Made by a program: the position numbers and the translations under genes. From the NCBI GenBank assembly GCA_011051075.1, contig DREN01000028.1, positions 1 through 10,293 of the forward strand: 10,293 nucleotides of DNA, written 5' to 3'. Shown here piece by piece: positions 1-6,673 of this stretch (positions within the stretch are counted from its first letter, which is position 1; the number at the start of each line of letters is the position of its first letter). The notes under the pieces were generated by a model. The model was given only the letters and a program-made list of their open reading frames with translations. It was not told where the DNA came from and made no database searches. The stretch comes from Deltaproteobacteria bacterium (GTDB lineage Bacteria; Desulfobacterota; DSM-4660; Desulfatiglandales; Desulfatiglandaceae).

Positions 1-52
1 ATATTGCACTGAGGTCCAAATTTGGAAATCCAACCGTAAAATGACCCTGTAG

Positions 53-235
53 GAAACAACATATCAGATTCGTGGGGCAGTTTTTGAAGTGAATCGGATC
101 TAGGGTTCTGGCTTTCTTGAGAAAGTATATGAGAAGGCACCCATTATAGAACTGCTGGTAAGAGGTTTGCGACCTGAGACTCAGGTTCCAATAGAGGTAA
201 CTTATAAGGGCGAGGTTTTGATCACAACACCCTAA
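53..235 (+). pseudogene. GxxExxY-family protein remnant, interrupted and truncated
   Basis: One frame reads YQIRGAVFEVNRI, a TAG stop at 101-103, then GSGFLEKVYEKAPIIELL and VRGLRPETQVPIEVTYKGEV, ending at TAA 233-235. This closely matches the N-terminal half of GxxExxY proteins (PDDEXK-like family), which typically carry IGAAFEVHRxLGPGFLExVYExAL and QVPIPVxYKGE. The in-frame stop falls exactly where the conserved Leu of the LG(P/S)G motif should be, so a TTG to TAG change would explain it. The second half, which holds the conserved D...ELK nuclease-like residues, is missing, and no start codon is visible before the matching region. It is therefore a decayed fragment. Family members are small proteins of uncertain function of about 125 residues. 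The identification rests on motif recall but is strong. Nothing recognisable precedes it at 1-52. Confidence 0.8.
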
Positions 236-251
236 ATATATGCCTCCCCTT

Positions 252-287
252 AAGGCCCAGGTTCAGAAGGATTTGGGCCTTTTTTTT
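252..287 (+). terminator. Rho-independent terminator
   Basis: A perfect 8-bp stem, AAGGCCCA at 252-259 and TGGGCCTT at 274-281, is followed directly by a run of T to 287. The orientation fits rightward transcripts, so it probably served the broken GxxExxY gene just upstream. Confidence 0.8.
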
Positions 288-289
288 GG

Positions 290-567
290 TACCCCGAAGA
301 GGTTAGCCGCAGACCCCCCAGACAGACACAGACCTTTCTCCTGCGGAGCTCGCAGGAGAAATATAGTCACCGCTTCGCGGAAAAGCTCCCAGAAAAGAGA
401 AAACCCGCCTGAATCCATCTACTTTGAGGGCCGTGGAGGGACCATAGGCCACCTGAACATGACTTCAGGCGGAAGTGAAATTACTTCATTATTACTTCAA
501 GGCGGTACCGGCAAAGAGAAAGGGGGCCGGCATGAGAACCTAACCCCCTCCAAAAATTGAGTATTTA
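290..567. other. Gene-free, hairpin-rich region beyond the tRNA-Phe 3' end
   Basis: I see no convincing gene here; an open frame crossing it has no protein-like motifs. Several inverted repeats lie in series. There is a small CCGC-TTC-GCGG hairpin at 370-380. A 9-bp pair, CCGCCTGAA (405-413) and TTCAGGCGG (464-472), encloses a nested GGCC/TGG...CCA/GGCC helix near 429-450. A CCGGC/GCCGG pair lies at 508-512 and 526-530. The repeated phrase ATTACTTCA occurs around 480-500. It could be a decayed mobile element or the remains of a structured RNA; I cannot assign it. Confidence 0.4.
335..361. repeat. Perfect 11-bp hairpin
   Basis: TTTCTCCTGCG (335-345) and CGCAGGAGAAA (351-361) are perfect reverse complements around a 5-nt GAGCT loop. 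No T-run follows on either strand, so it is not a typical intrinsic terminator. Its role is unknown. Confidence 0.75.
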
Positions 568-643
568 TGGTGCCGAGACCCAGAATTGAACTGGGGACAC
601 GGGGATTTTCAGTCCCCTGCTCTACCGACTGAGCTATCTCGGC
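568..643 (-). tRNA. tRNA-Phe (anticodon GAA), CCA encoded
   Basis: Read on the minus strand this is a complete 76-nt cloverleaf. It has a 7-bp acceptor stem (GCCGAGA/TCTCGGC), D arm GCTC...GAGC, anticodon stem GGGGA/TCCCC with loop CTGAAAA (anticodon GAA at 610-608), a 5-nt variable loop, T arm CCCAG-TTCAATT-CTGGG, discriminator A and an encoded CCA at 570-568. The body closely resembles bacterial tRNA-Phe. All stems pair. It lies 56 nt beyond the stop codon of the zinc-ribbon gene on the same strand, and degraded accessory sequence lies past its 3' end. Confidence 0.97.
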
Positions 644-699
644 ACGCGACAGCAGGATTTATAGCAGAGAGCTCTTGTCAGGTCAAGGGTAAATTTGGA

Positions 700-1287
700 T
701 CATGGGAGATTTTTCCCGCTTTCTTCCATCTCCAGATCGAACTCAAGGGGCTCGATCTCCAACTCAAGCAGTGCCCCTCGTCCCTTCTCTTCCGTAGCAT
801 CATCTTCCCGGGCAAAAAGCGCCGAGGATTCCTCTGGCAGCGGGTCAGGCTCTACCTGGGCTGGGATGGGTCCTGAAGCCTGGTTGGGCTGTGTCACGGA
901 TGCCTCTGTTCCTGTAATGGGCGCCCCGTAATCAGGTGGTTGAGAGTGAAAAGGTGTCTGGTCACGGGACTGCTCGTCAGACTTCGCCTGTCCCGGGTCG
1001 GCTTCTATCTGCATGGGAACCGGTGTATCACTGGGGTGATCTCCGAGAGAAGTGAGCAATTCCTCAGGCACGCCACCCTTGGCACTATCCTCCGGCTGTT
1101 CCTTTATTTTCATGGCTACAGGTCCCTGGGGCTGAAATCCCTCGTTTGAGATAAACGTCATGGAGAGGGGCTTTGGTTCGTAGGATGGAAGTCCCATCAG
1201 TTCCCTTTCCTGAGTCAGGTCCTTGCCACATCTTGGACAGGCAGCGTTATGGTCAAAGCTTATGAAATTACACTTGGGGCATTTCAT
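700..1287 (-). CDS. Zinc-ribbon protein with disordered, acidic repeat tail
   Basis: The 195-residue product opens with a four-cysteine zinc ribbon: CPKC at 3-6 and CPRC at 17-20. This fold binds a structural zinc and often mediates protein or nucleic-acid contacts. The rest is rich in Pro, Glu, Asp, Gln and Ser and is probably disordered. It contains three degenerate copies of a PVxMxIExxP-like phrase: GPVAMKIKEQP, TPVPMQIEADP and GPIPAQVEPDP. The end is strongly acidic (LLELEIEPLEFDLEMEE). There is no signal peptide or membrane segment. The start is well supported: AGGAG (1298-1294) sits 6 nt before the ATG. Short zinc-ribbon proteins with long acidic tails are common hypothetical proteins in deltaproteobacteria, as far as I recall. 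Function is unknown. The gene stands alone between MITE copy 1 and tRNA-Phe. Confidence 0.8.
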   Translation of the reverse strand: MKCPKCNFISFDHNAACPRCGKDLTQERELMGLPSYEPKPLSMTFISNEGFQPQGPVAMKIKEQPEDSAKGGVPEELLTSLGDHPSDTPVPMQIEADPGQAKSDEQSRDQTPFHSQPPDYGAPITGTEASVTQPNQASGPIPAQVEPDPLPEESSALFAREDDATEEKGRGALLELEIEPLEFDLEMEESGKNLP

Positions 1288-1327
1288 CTGAAACTCCTCT
1301 CAGACTTGATTTCATCTTGTGTGTAAC

Positions 1328-1600
1328 TATACAATCTTAGAAAAATATTTTGGGGTCGCTATTCCACGGTTCTACATCGTCCGCAGAGGTGTTATCTGAT
1401 TGATCCTGGTCCCGCCACAGGCGGGACTTGCTACTTGATGAAAAAAAGGGGTGATTCCTATAGACATCAAGTATCCATAAACCAGTCCCCAGCATCCAGT
1501 CCCGCCTGTGGCGGGACCAGTATCTGACCTCAATGAACCTCGGTTTTCTCTTTATGGCAATGGATTGGTATACCCCAAAAACATTATCTTAAAGGCTATA
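1328..1600. mobile_element. MITE-like element, copy 1 (with internal 83-nt expansion)
   Basis: This non-coding element shares both ends and most of its interior with 8456-8645. The ends are an imperfect terminal inverted repeat of about 30 nt (1328-1357 and 1571-1600). Both termini read TATA inwards and finish with TTTTGGGGT; about 20 of 29 positions match without gaps. The left arm (to 1416) and right arm (from 1507) differ from copy 2 at only a handful of positions. Copy 1 carries an extra segment between the central palindromes. TATA at both termini would fit a TA-targeting IS630/mariner-type MITE, but no transposase is present, so the class is inferred. It fills the gap between rnhA and the zinc-ribbon gene. 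Confidence 0.75.
1408..1518. repeat. Nested palindromes inside MITE copy 1
   Basis: GGTCCCGCCACAGGCGGGAC (1408-1427) and GTCCCGCCTGTGGCGGGACC (1499-1518) are exact reverse complements of each other, and each is also a self-hairpin (8-bp stem, 3-nt loop). Between them is a second pair, TACTTGATG (1432-1440) and CATCAAGTA (1465-1473). The segment can form either two small hairpins or one long helix. Copy 2 lacks the intervening DNA. Confidence 0.85.
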
Positions 1601-1633
1601 TGAGGTCTATCAATCAGAAGATTTCAGAGTATC

Positions 1634-2089
1634 TTAAGCCTTTTTTCCATGTATCAGAGCATCTCTGGCTAATTGATCGCAGCGCTCATTTTCCAGGTGC
1701 CCTTGATGGCCCTTGATCCAGTTCCACTCTATCTCGTGGCTCTTACTCAGGTTCACGATCTCCTCCCAGAGGTCCCTGTTCATCACCGGCCTTTTCTGGG
1801 AAGTCAGCCAGTTGTTCCTGATCCACCGTGGAAGCCATTCACTCATCCCTTTCATCACATATTTGGAATCGGTGTAAAGCCTTACCCTGCAAGGCCGTTT
1901 GAGTTGACGCAGGGCCTCGATAACGGCCATCATCTCCATACGGTTGTTGGTGGTTTTGGCATCATACCCGGAGATCTCTTTGGTTATGTCGCCATATTTT
2001 AAGATGGCACCGTAACCACCAGGGCCTGGATTTCCGCTGCAGGCCCCATCGGTAAAGATCTCCACAACCCTGGTAATTTTATCATTCAT
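1634..2089 (-). CDS. rnhA: Ribonuclease HI
   Basis: RNase HI cuts the RNA strand of RNA-DNA hybrids in the cytoplasm, removing R-loops and primers. The 151-residue product is full length for the family and carries all catalytic residues: D14 (IFTDGACSGNPGPGG), E52 (NNRMEMMAV), D74 (LYTDSKYV), H128 (WIKGHQGH) and D138 (NERCDQLARDA). They match E. coli D10, E48, D70, H124 and D134 with a constant offset of 4. The basic segment around W85-K99 matches the substrate-binding handle region. The ATG at 2089 has only a weak ribosome-binding site and lies 22 nt after the rex stop codon, so translation probably depends on a rex-rnhA transcript. MITE copy 1 begins about 30 nt beyond its stop codon. Confidence 0.97.
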   Translation of the reverse strand: MNDKITRVVEIFTDGACSGNPGPGGYGAILKYGDITKEISGYDAKTTNNRMEMMAVIEALRQLKRPCRVRLYTDSKYVMKGMSEWLPRWIRNNWLTSQKRPVMNRDLWEEIVNLSKSHEIEWNWIKGHQGHLENERCDQLARDALIHGKKA

Positions 2090-2111
2090 AATGGGATGTC
2101 AATGTTTTTGA

Positions 2112-2762
2112 TCACAGGTGCTGAAGCGTGGTTTGATGATCCAGTTTGTGGCAGAGTATATCCAGCATAACCGTGAAATCGATGTTCTGAACCAGACAGC
2201 ATTCAGGAACGCTGATCCTGGTGGGAGAAAAATTCAGAATGGCGTTTACATTTGCCTTGAGCAGAAGATTCGCAACTGCCTGGGCAGCAGAAGCAGGGGT
2301 GGTAATAACACCGATCTCAATGTCCAACTCGTCAATGGCAGCATCCAACTCCCTGATGTCCCGCACCTTCAGACCGGATGGAAGGTCGGCGCCTATCTTG
2401 TCAGGGTCATTGTCAAATGCTGCCACGCACTTGAAACCCCTTGCCGAGAAGTTATGATGCTGAAGAAGGGCAAGCCCCAGGTTCCCCACGCCCACAATAC
2501 CCATATTCCAGTCGCGATTTATGGCCAGTATCTTCTTGATCTGGGCCTGTAGATCTATCACGTCATAGCCCACCCCTCTGATGCCGAACTCACCGAAGTA
2601 TCCAAGGTCTTTTCTCACCTGGGCCGGATTGCCCTGGCACAACCAGGCTAATTTTTCAGAGGAAACCATACGATATCCGTCGAATTCCAGGAGCTCGAGC
2701 TGTCTGTAATATATGGAGAGCCTGGTGATGGTGGCGTCTGGTATCTTATCTGATTTTGTCAT
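2112..2762 (-). CDS. rex: Redox-sensing transcriptional repressor Rex
   Basis: Rex is a dimeric repressor that senses the NADH/NAD+ ratio and controls fermentative, respiratory and energy-metabolism genes. The 216-residue product has the N-terminal winged helix, with the typical phrase VRKDLGYFGEFGIRGVGY at residues 49-66. It is followed by a Rossmann domain with GVGNLG (91-96) for dinucleotide binding, FDNDP (116-120) and the late ILNFSP (175-180). I start at the ATG at 2762, preceded by AGGAG (2779-2775) at 12 nt spacing. An upstream in-frame TTG at 2798 would add 12 unconserved residues and is less likely. It is divergent from the CoA-ligase/lyase operon and upstream of rnhA. Regulation of that operon by Rex is attractive, but I see no clear TTGTGA-n6-TCACAA-type operator between them. 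Confidence 0.96.
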   Translation of the reverse strand: MTKSDKIPDATITRLSIYYRQLELLEFDGYRMVSSEKLAWLCQGNPAQVRKDLGYFGEFGIRGVGYDVIDLQAQIKKILAINRDWNMGIVGVGNLGLALLQHHNFSARGFKCVAAFDNDPDKIGADLPSGLKVRDIRELDAAIDELDIEIGVITTPASAAQAVANLLLKANVNAILNFSPTRISVPECCLVQNIDFTVMLDILCHKLDHQTTLQHL

Positions 2763-2797
2763 TTTCTGAGTTTTCTCCTTTTGCCGTCCCGGGGTCA

Positions 2798-2844
2798 AGG
2801 GTTCAGTAAAACCAGATACAACCTTACGATCTCCCTTGAACCCT
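2798..2844. repeat. 8-bp inverted repeat near the rex transcription start
   Basis: AGGGTTCA (2798-2805) and TGAACCCT (2837-2844) are exact reverse complements separated by 31 nt. The right half overlaps the candidate -10 element of the rex promoter. It could be a paired operator or a 5'-leader hairpin. It does not resemble the Rex consensus. Confidence 0.4.
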
Positions 2845-2869
2845 AACGGAAACGGTGCTCAGATGTCAA
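2840..2869 (-). promoter_or_regulatory. Candidate sigma-70 promoter for rex-rnhA
   Basis: On the minus strand a perfect -35 TTGACA (2869-2864) is followed after 18 nt by TAGGGT (2845-2840), a weak -10. Initiation would fall near 2833, about 70 nt before the rex ATG. The -35 match is strong; the -10 is only 3 of 6. Confidence 0.45.
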
Positions 2870-2900
2870 GGATCGGAATTTCAGGGGTTTGATAATCGGC

Positions 2901-2929
2901 TTGCGTTTAGGGGCGAGACCTTATATGAT
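2901..2929 (+). promoter_or_regulatory. Candidate promoter for the CoA-ligase/lyase operon
   Basis: TTGCGT (2901-2906), a 17-nt spacer and TATGAT (2924-2929) form a plausible sigma-70 promoter with a good -10 and a half-matching -35. Initiation would fall near 2936. GGGGC and GCCCC flank the -10 as a short inverted repeat (2910-2914 and 2932-2936), a possible operator. Confidence 0.4.
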
Positions 2930-3119
2930 ATGCCCCAGTAAATCCAATCTCTTCTTTTGGTCCAGTTTCAGATTACGGCTTCGTGCCTCAGACCCCTTAT
3001 GAGATCGTCCATCTTCTTGGCGGAGATCCTGCTTGCAGGGCTATGGGGAATTCACACTTCAAAACGTTCCGAGGAGGGAACAGGAGACCGTTTCAGGGCT
3101 TATCTGAGGAAAAGAACGG
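2930..3119 (+). other. Long 5' leader of the operon
   Basis: About 180 nt separate the candidate promoter from the first gene. I recognise no known riboswitch. A small hairpin, GTTCC (3066-3070) and GGAAC (3077-3081), presents GAGGAG in its loop, a ribosome-binding-like sequence with no start codon at usable distance. Short open frames cross the leader but have no recognisable protein features. Confidence 0.3.
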
Positions 3120-4556
3120 TTGGGTCTTATGGAAGAAACAAGAGAGTTGGCTAAGAGGTGTCATGACCTGGGTTATAATGAATTGCCGGAAGGGGTCATT
3201 GACAGGGTAAAATACCTTGCCCTGGACTACTTGGGGGTTGCTGCACGGGGGTCTTTGAGTGATTCCAGCGCCCCTGTCCTGAACTTTGTTTCCAATAGGG
3301 GGATGGTCGGGGAGGGGGCAGTGGTCATAGGAACAGACTTGAAGGCTGACCCGACCTATGCCGCTCTCGCAAACGGGGCATTTGCACACTCTATTGAGCT
3401 TGACGATGTGGTCAACGAGGCATCTCTGCACCCGGGTGTGGTCATCATCTCCTCTGCTTTGGCATCTTCCCACATTGCCGGAAGTGGTGGTCGGGCCTTG
3501 ATTGAGGGGATCGTTGCGGGTTATGAGGTGATGGTCAGGCTGGGTTTTTCCCTTGATCCAGCGGCCCATTATGCCCAGGGTTTTCACCCGACCGGCACCT
3601 GCGGAACCATGGGATCGGCAATAACCGCTGCGAAGATACTCGGACTGGACCAGGAGGCTATGACCAACGCCCTGGGAATCGCGGGCAGTCAGGCCGCTGC
3701 ATCCATGGAGTTCCTCTCGGATGGCTCGTTTACCAAACGTTTGCACGCGGGTTGGGCCGCCCACAGCGGTGTCATTGCAGCCCTTCTTGCCAGTGAGGGT
3801 TTCACCGGGCCGGGGACGATTATTGAAGGAAGGCACGGGTTTTTGAGATCTTACTCACCAAACTCCGATCCCTCCTCTCTTTTTGAGGGTTGGGGTGATC
3901 CTTTCAAAGTGATGAAGACGAGTATCAAGCCCCACGCCTGCTGCCGTTATAAACAGGGCCCCATAGATGGGATTTTGGAGATAATGCATGAAAACAGGTT
4001 AAAGCCTTCGGATATTGATGAGGTGAAATTGGGGATTTTGAAAGCCGGGATTCCCATTGTCGCCCAGCCGGAGGAATCCAAATACGTCCCCAAGTCGATT
4101 GTGGATGCACAGTTCAGTATGCCCTTTGGGGCTGCAGTTGCAATCTTGTGTGGGAGAGCAACACTGGAAGAGTACACACAGAAGAATATCATGTCCCCTG
4201 AAATCAAACAGATGATGGCTAAAATTTATTGCGTGGAGGACCCGGAACTTGAGAGAGATTACCCTGAGAAGTGGCCTGCCTCTGTGAACATATCAACGAA
4301 AGAGGGTCGGCAATATCACGCAAGAGTTGAATTTCCTAAGGGTGACCCGGAAAACCCTCTTACATGGGATGAGTTGATCCAGAAATTCAAAGGTCTCATT
4401 TCCCCTGTGTTTTCTGATGAAAGAGGCGCTGAAATTATTCGTTATGTCAGGGGGATAGAATTAGCAAAGGACTTAAGAGATCTTTCAATTCTCCTGTCAA
4501 AATCCCAAAAAAGCTGTACCGCCCATAAGAAAGGAGGGGCTCATGCGGCTGCTTGA
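3120..4556 (+). CDS. MmgE/PrpD-family dehydratase/decarboxylase
   Basis: This family includes 2-methylcitrate dehydratase (PrpD) and cis-aconitate decarboxylase, and acts on di- and tricarboxylic acids. The 478-residue length is normal. Conserved blocks are the helical N-terminus with VKYLALDYLGVAARG (30-44), active-site segments HSIELDDVVNEASLHPG (90-106) and FHPTGTCGTMGSA (155-167), KRLHAGWAAHSG (206-217), and KPHACCRYKQGPIDG (270-284). The last usually reads CRYxHxxID; here Gln replaces His at residue 279. These are the positions where PrpD and the decarboxylases differ, so substrate cannot be assigned. Start: TTG at 3120 lies 9 nt after GAGGA; an ATG three codons later (3129) is possible but poorly spaced. 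The 3' end overlaps the SucC-like gene by 14 nt. It heads the operon. Confidence 0.9.
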   Translation: MGLMEETRELAKRCHDLGYNELPEGVIDRVKYLALDYLGVAARGSLSDSSAPVLNFVSNRGMVGEGAVVIGTDLKADPTYAALANGAFAHSIELDDVVNEASLHPGVVIISSALASSHIAGSGGRALIEGIVAGYEVMVRLGFSLDPAAHYAQGFHPTGTCGTMGSAITAAKILGLDQEAMTNALGIAGSQAAASMEFLSDGSFTKRLHAGWAAHSGVIAALLASEGFTGPGTIIEGRHGFLRSYSPNSDPSSLFEGWGDPFKVMKTSIKPHACCRYKQGPIDGILEIMHENRLKPSDIDEVKLGILKAGIPIVAQPEESKYVPKSIVDAQFSMPFGAAVAILCGRATLEEYTQKNIMSPEIKQMMAKIYCVEDPELERDYPEKWPASVNISTKEGRQYHARVEFPKGDPENPLTWDELIQKFKGLISPVFSDERGAEIIRYVRGIELAKDLRDLSILLSKSQKSCTAHKKGGAHAAA

Positions 4557-5727
4557 ACATGAATCAAAAGAGATACTTGGCAGGTATAGTATTCCTACAC
4601 CCAAAGGAGATGTAGTCGGATCTGCAGAAGAGTTCAATATGGACGGTCCGGTTATGCTCAAGGCACAGATCCCTTTGGGTGGCCGTGGGAAGAGCGGGGG
4701 GGTCATTGAGGTCTCCTCTGCTGGGGAGGCAAAAGAGAAGATTGAACATCTTCTCTCAACACCCATAAGGGGGTACAGGGCCAGAAAGATTCTTGTGGAG
4801 GAGGTGATAGCTGTTTCCCAGGAATTTTTCATGGCCGTGACCTATGACACGGTGGCAAAAGACCCCCTGGTTATTTTTTCCAAGGAGGGGGGTGTTGATA
4901 TAGAGGATTTGTCAGCCACGCAGCCGGAAAAACTCCAAAAAGAGCTGTTTACGGTTCGGGCCAGGCTTCCCCAGTACCGTGCCAGGGAGATCGTCTCAGA
5001 GGCGGGGATCTCAGGCAGAAAGCTTCTGGGATTGGGGGCCATCCTTTCAAAGCTGGTCGATATCTTTCTGGATTACGATGCAACGGTGGTTGAAATCAAT
5101 CCATTGGCCCTTACAGGTGACGGGAAATTAGTTGCGCTCGACTGTCATCTTGAGATCGATGATGATGCCCTTTACCGGCACAAGGATCAGGCAGAAAAAC
5201 TGTCACTCCACGACAGATACGAAGGGGGCCGGAAAAGTACGGATTTTGAACTTAGGGCAGCCGAGATTGATAATCTGGATCATAGGGGGGTTGCCGGCCG
5301 GATGATAGAATTTGATGGTTTGCTTGGGTTGATCATCGGTGGAGGAGGGGCATCCCTTACGGCATTTGATGCTGTAAGACAACATGGCGGCAGGCCTGCC
5401 AACTACTGTGAAATAGGGGGGAACCCCTCTGTTCTAAAGGTGAAGGAACTGACAAAGCATATCCTGGCAAAGAGAGGGGTGGAGAAAATAGCCATTATTA
5501 TGAACGTTGTGAGCAACACCAGGGTCGATCTTGTTGCCCGCGGTGTTGTAAAGGGGATCCTGGAGGCAGGCCGGGTGCCTTCCGATACGGTGGCTGTTTT
5601 TCGAGTGCCTGGTGCATGGGAGGAGGAGGGGTTCAAGATCCTTTCAAAGTACGGGGTGCCCTACTGTGACAGGAGCGTTTCCATTGATGAGGCGGCTAAG
5701 ATGGCTGTTGAGAGAACAAGGTGTTGA
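4543..5727 (+). CDS. SucC-like acid-CoA ligase beta subunit (ATP-grasp), divergent
   Basis: This beta subunit of a nucleotide-dependent acid-CoA ligase should work with the next gene product. It has 394 residues, the usual length for SucC. Residues 1-220 form the ATP-grasp domain, with LKAQIPLGGRGKSGG (39-53), KILVEEV (82-88), a Mg-binding EINP (184-187) and the following LDCHLEIDDDALYRH (199-213), where SucC usually reads LDGKxxxDdNALFR. The C-terminal ligase domain departs from SucC: GGGGASLTAFD (266-276), EIGGNPS (290-296) replaces DVGGGAT, and NVVSNTRVD (321-329) replaces NIFGGIxRCD. It is therefore probably not housekeeping succinyl-CoA synthetase; malate, itaconate, citrate or another acid are candidates. 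The start is firm: AAGGAGG (4531-4537), inside the upstream gene, is 5 nt before the ATG, implying coupled translation. Confidence 0.88.
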   Translation: MRLLEHESKEILGRYSIPTPKGDVVGSAEEFNMDGPVMLKAQIPLGGRGKSGGVIEVSSAGEAKEKIEHLLSTPIRGYRARKILVEEVIAVSQEFFMAVTYDTVAKDPLVIFSKEGGVDIEDLSATQPEKLQKELFTVRARLPQYRAREIVSEAGISGRKLLGLGAILSKLVDIFLDYDATVVEINPLALTGDGKLVALDCHLEIDDDALYRHKDQAEKLSLHDRYEGGRKSTDFELRAAEIDNLDHRGVAGRMIEFDGLLGLIIGGGGASLTAFDAVRQHGGRPANYCEIGGNPSVLKVKELTKHILAKRGVEKIAIIMNVVSNTRVDLVARGVVKGILEAGRVPSDTVAVFRVPGAWEEEGFKILSKYGVPYCDRSVSIDEAAKMAVERTRC

Positions 5728-5753
5728 TCGGGGATTAAGAGGGGAGAGACAGG

Positions 5754-6647
5754 ATGGCCATATTGGCGGGTCGAGATATCAGGGTTATTATTCAGGGGAT
5801 CACCGGGAGAGAGGCGGCTTCCTTCACCAAAGACATGCTGGATTACGGCACCCGGGTAGTTGCCGGGGTGACCCCGGGCAAACAGGGGCAGGAGGTTCAT
5901 GGCGTGCCCGTTTATGACACGGTTCGCAGGGCCTTGAAACGACACACGGCCGATGCCTCGGTCATTTCCGTGCCACCTGGAATGGTCAGGGAGGCCGTAC
6001 TGGAAGCCCTTGAAAACGGAATAAAACTTCTTGTGGTGGTGAGCGAGAGAGTACCAAGGAAAGATGTGATCGACTTTCTGGAAGTGGCAAGGGAACAAGA
6101 TGCCCGGGTTATAGGACCTAATACGCTCGGGATAATCTCCCCTGAAAGGGTGAAATTAGGGATGGCCGGGGGACCGGTTGATGATGTTAAGAAGGCATAT
6201 GTCCCCGGAAATGTGGGAATAGCCTCGAGGAGCGGGGGGATGACAACGGAGATTGCCAACCTTTTGACAACACACGGGATCGGGCAGAGCACCTGCATAG
6301 GGGTCGGAGGAGATCCCGTTGTAGGTTCCAATTTTCTTGACCTCATTCCCCTCTTTGATCAGGACCCTGAGACAGAGGCGGTGGTTCTGTTCTGCGAGCC
6401 AGGGGGGATCATCGAAGAGAGCCTGGCCGAAATGGTCATTTCTCAAAGAATAGCTCTGCCCATTGTTGGCTTCATAGCCGGTCGCTTTATGGATGATATG
6501 CCAGGTGTGAGGTTCGGCCACGCAGCGACCATCGTGGAGGGGGATAAGGGAACGGCCAAAGGAAAGGTCGAGAGTTTCAAAGAGGCAGGCATTCATGTTG
6601 CGGAGTCATTTTCAGATATCGTTAAGATATTGCGGGACGTTATGTAA
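5754..6647 (+). CDS. SucD-like acid-CoA ligase alpha subunit
   Basis: The alpha subunit binds CoA and carries the phosphohistidine that passes phosphate to the acid. At 297 residues it is the family's usual length. The CoA-binding Rossmann domain starts IIQGITGREAASFTKDML (12-29) with GVTPGKQGQEVHGVPVYDTV following. The ligase domain has GVGGDPVVGSNFLD (183-196), CEPGG with E215 (E. coli reads GEIGG) and the active-site histidine H256 in RFGHAATIVEGDKGTA (253-268). All catalytic residues are present, so the enzyme should be active. It starts 26 nt after the beta subunit with a purine-rich ribosome-binding site (GAGGGGAGAG). The same family includes malate-CoA ligase MtkB and citryl-CoA synthetase small subunit; sequence alone does not choose between them. 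Confidence 0.92.
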   Translation: MAILAGRDIRVIIQGITGREAASFTKDMLDYGTRVVAGVTPGKQGQEVHGVPVYDTVRRALKRHTADASVISVPPGMVREAVLEALENGIKLLVVVSERVPRKDVIDFLEVAREQDARVIGPNTLGIISPERVKLGMAGGPVDDVKKAYVPGNVGIASRSGGMTTEIANLLTTHGIGQSTCIGVGGDPVVGSNFLDLIPLFDQDPETEAVVLFCEPGGIIEESLAEMVISQRIALPIVGFIAGRFMDDMPGVRFGHAATIVEGDKGTAKGKVESFKEAGIHVAESFSDIVKILRDVM

Positions 6648-6673
6648 GGGGGGGGAGGGAAGGATACTGTACA

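Noticed and set aside
240..560. 106-codon open frame on the plus strand
   Set aside because: It starts inside the terminator region and runs through successive hairpins. The translation has no conserved or domain-like features.
1328..1600. CRISPR-like array from the repeated GTCCCGCC palindromes
   Set aside because: Only two copies in inverted arrangement, no regular spacers and no cas genes.
1591..1643. AAAGGCT/AGCCTTT pair as terminator of rnhA
   Set aside because: The loop is about 40 nt and one arm lies inside the rnhA coding end; probably chance.
2112..2552. Plus-strand open frames opposite rex
   Set aside because: They are shadows of rex, which is certain from its motifs.
2763..2798. 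Extended N-terminus of Rex from a TTG codon
   Set aside because: The added residues do not match the family, and the ATG at 2762 has AGGAG upstream, though at long spacing.
2957..3210. Two short open frames in the operon leader
   Set aside because: They overlap the MmgE/PrpD start, lack good ribosome-binding sites, and have no recognisable protein pattern.
3093..3836. 247-codon open frame on the minus strand
   Set aside because: It is antisense to the MmgE/PrpD gene, whose protein has clear family motifs. The antisense product shows none.
6648..6655. Run of eight G between the SucD-like and HD genes as a phase-variable tract
   Set aside because: It lies between genes, not in a promoter or reading frame, and such purine-rich ribosome-binding regions are common in this operon.
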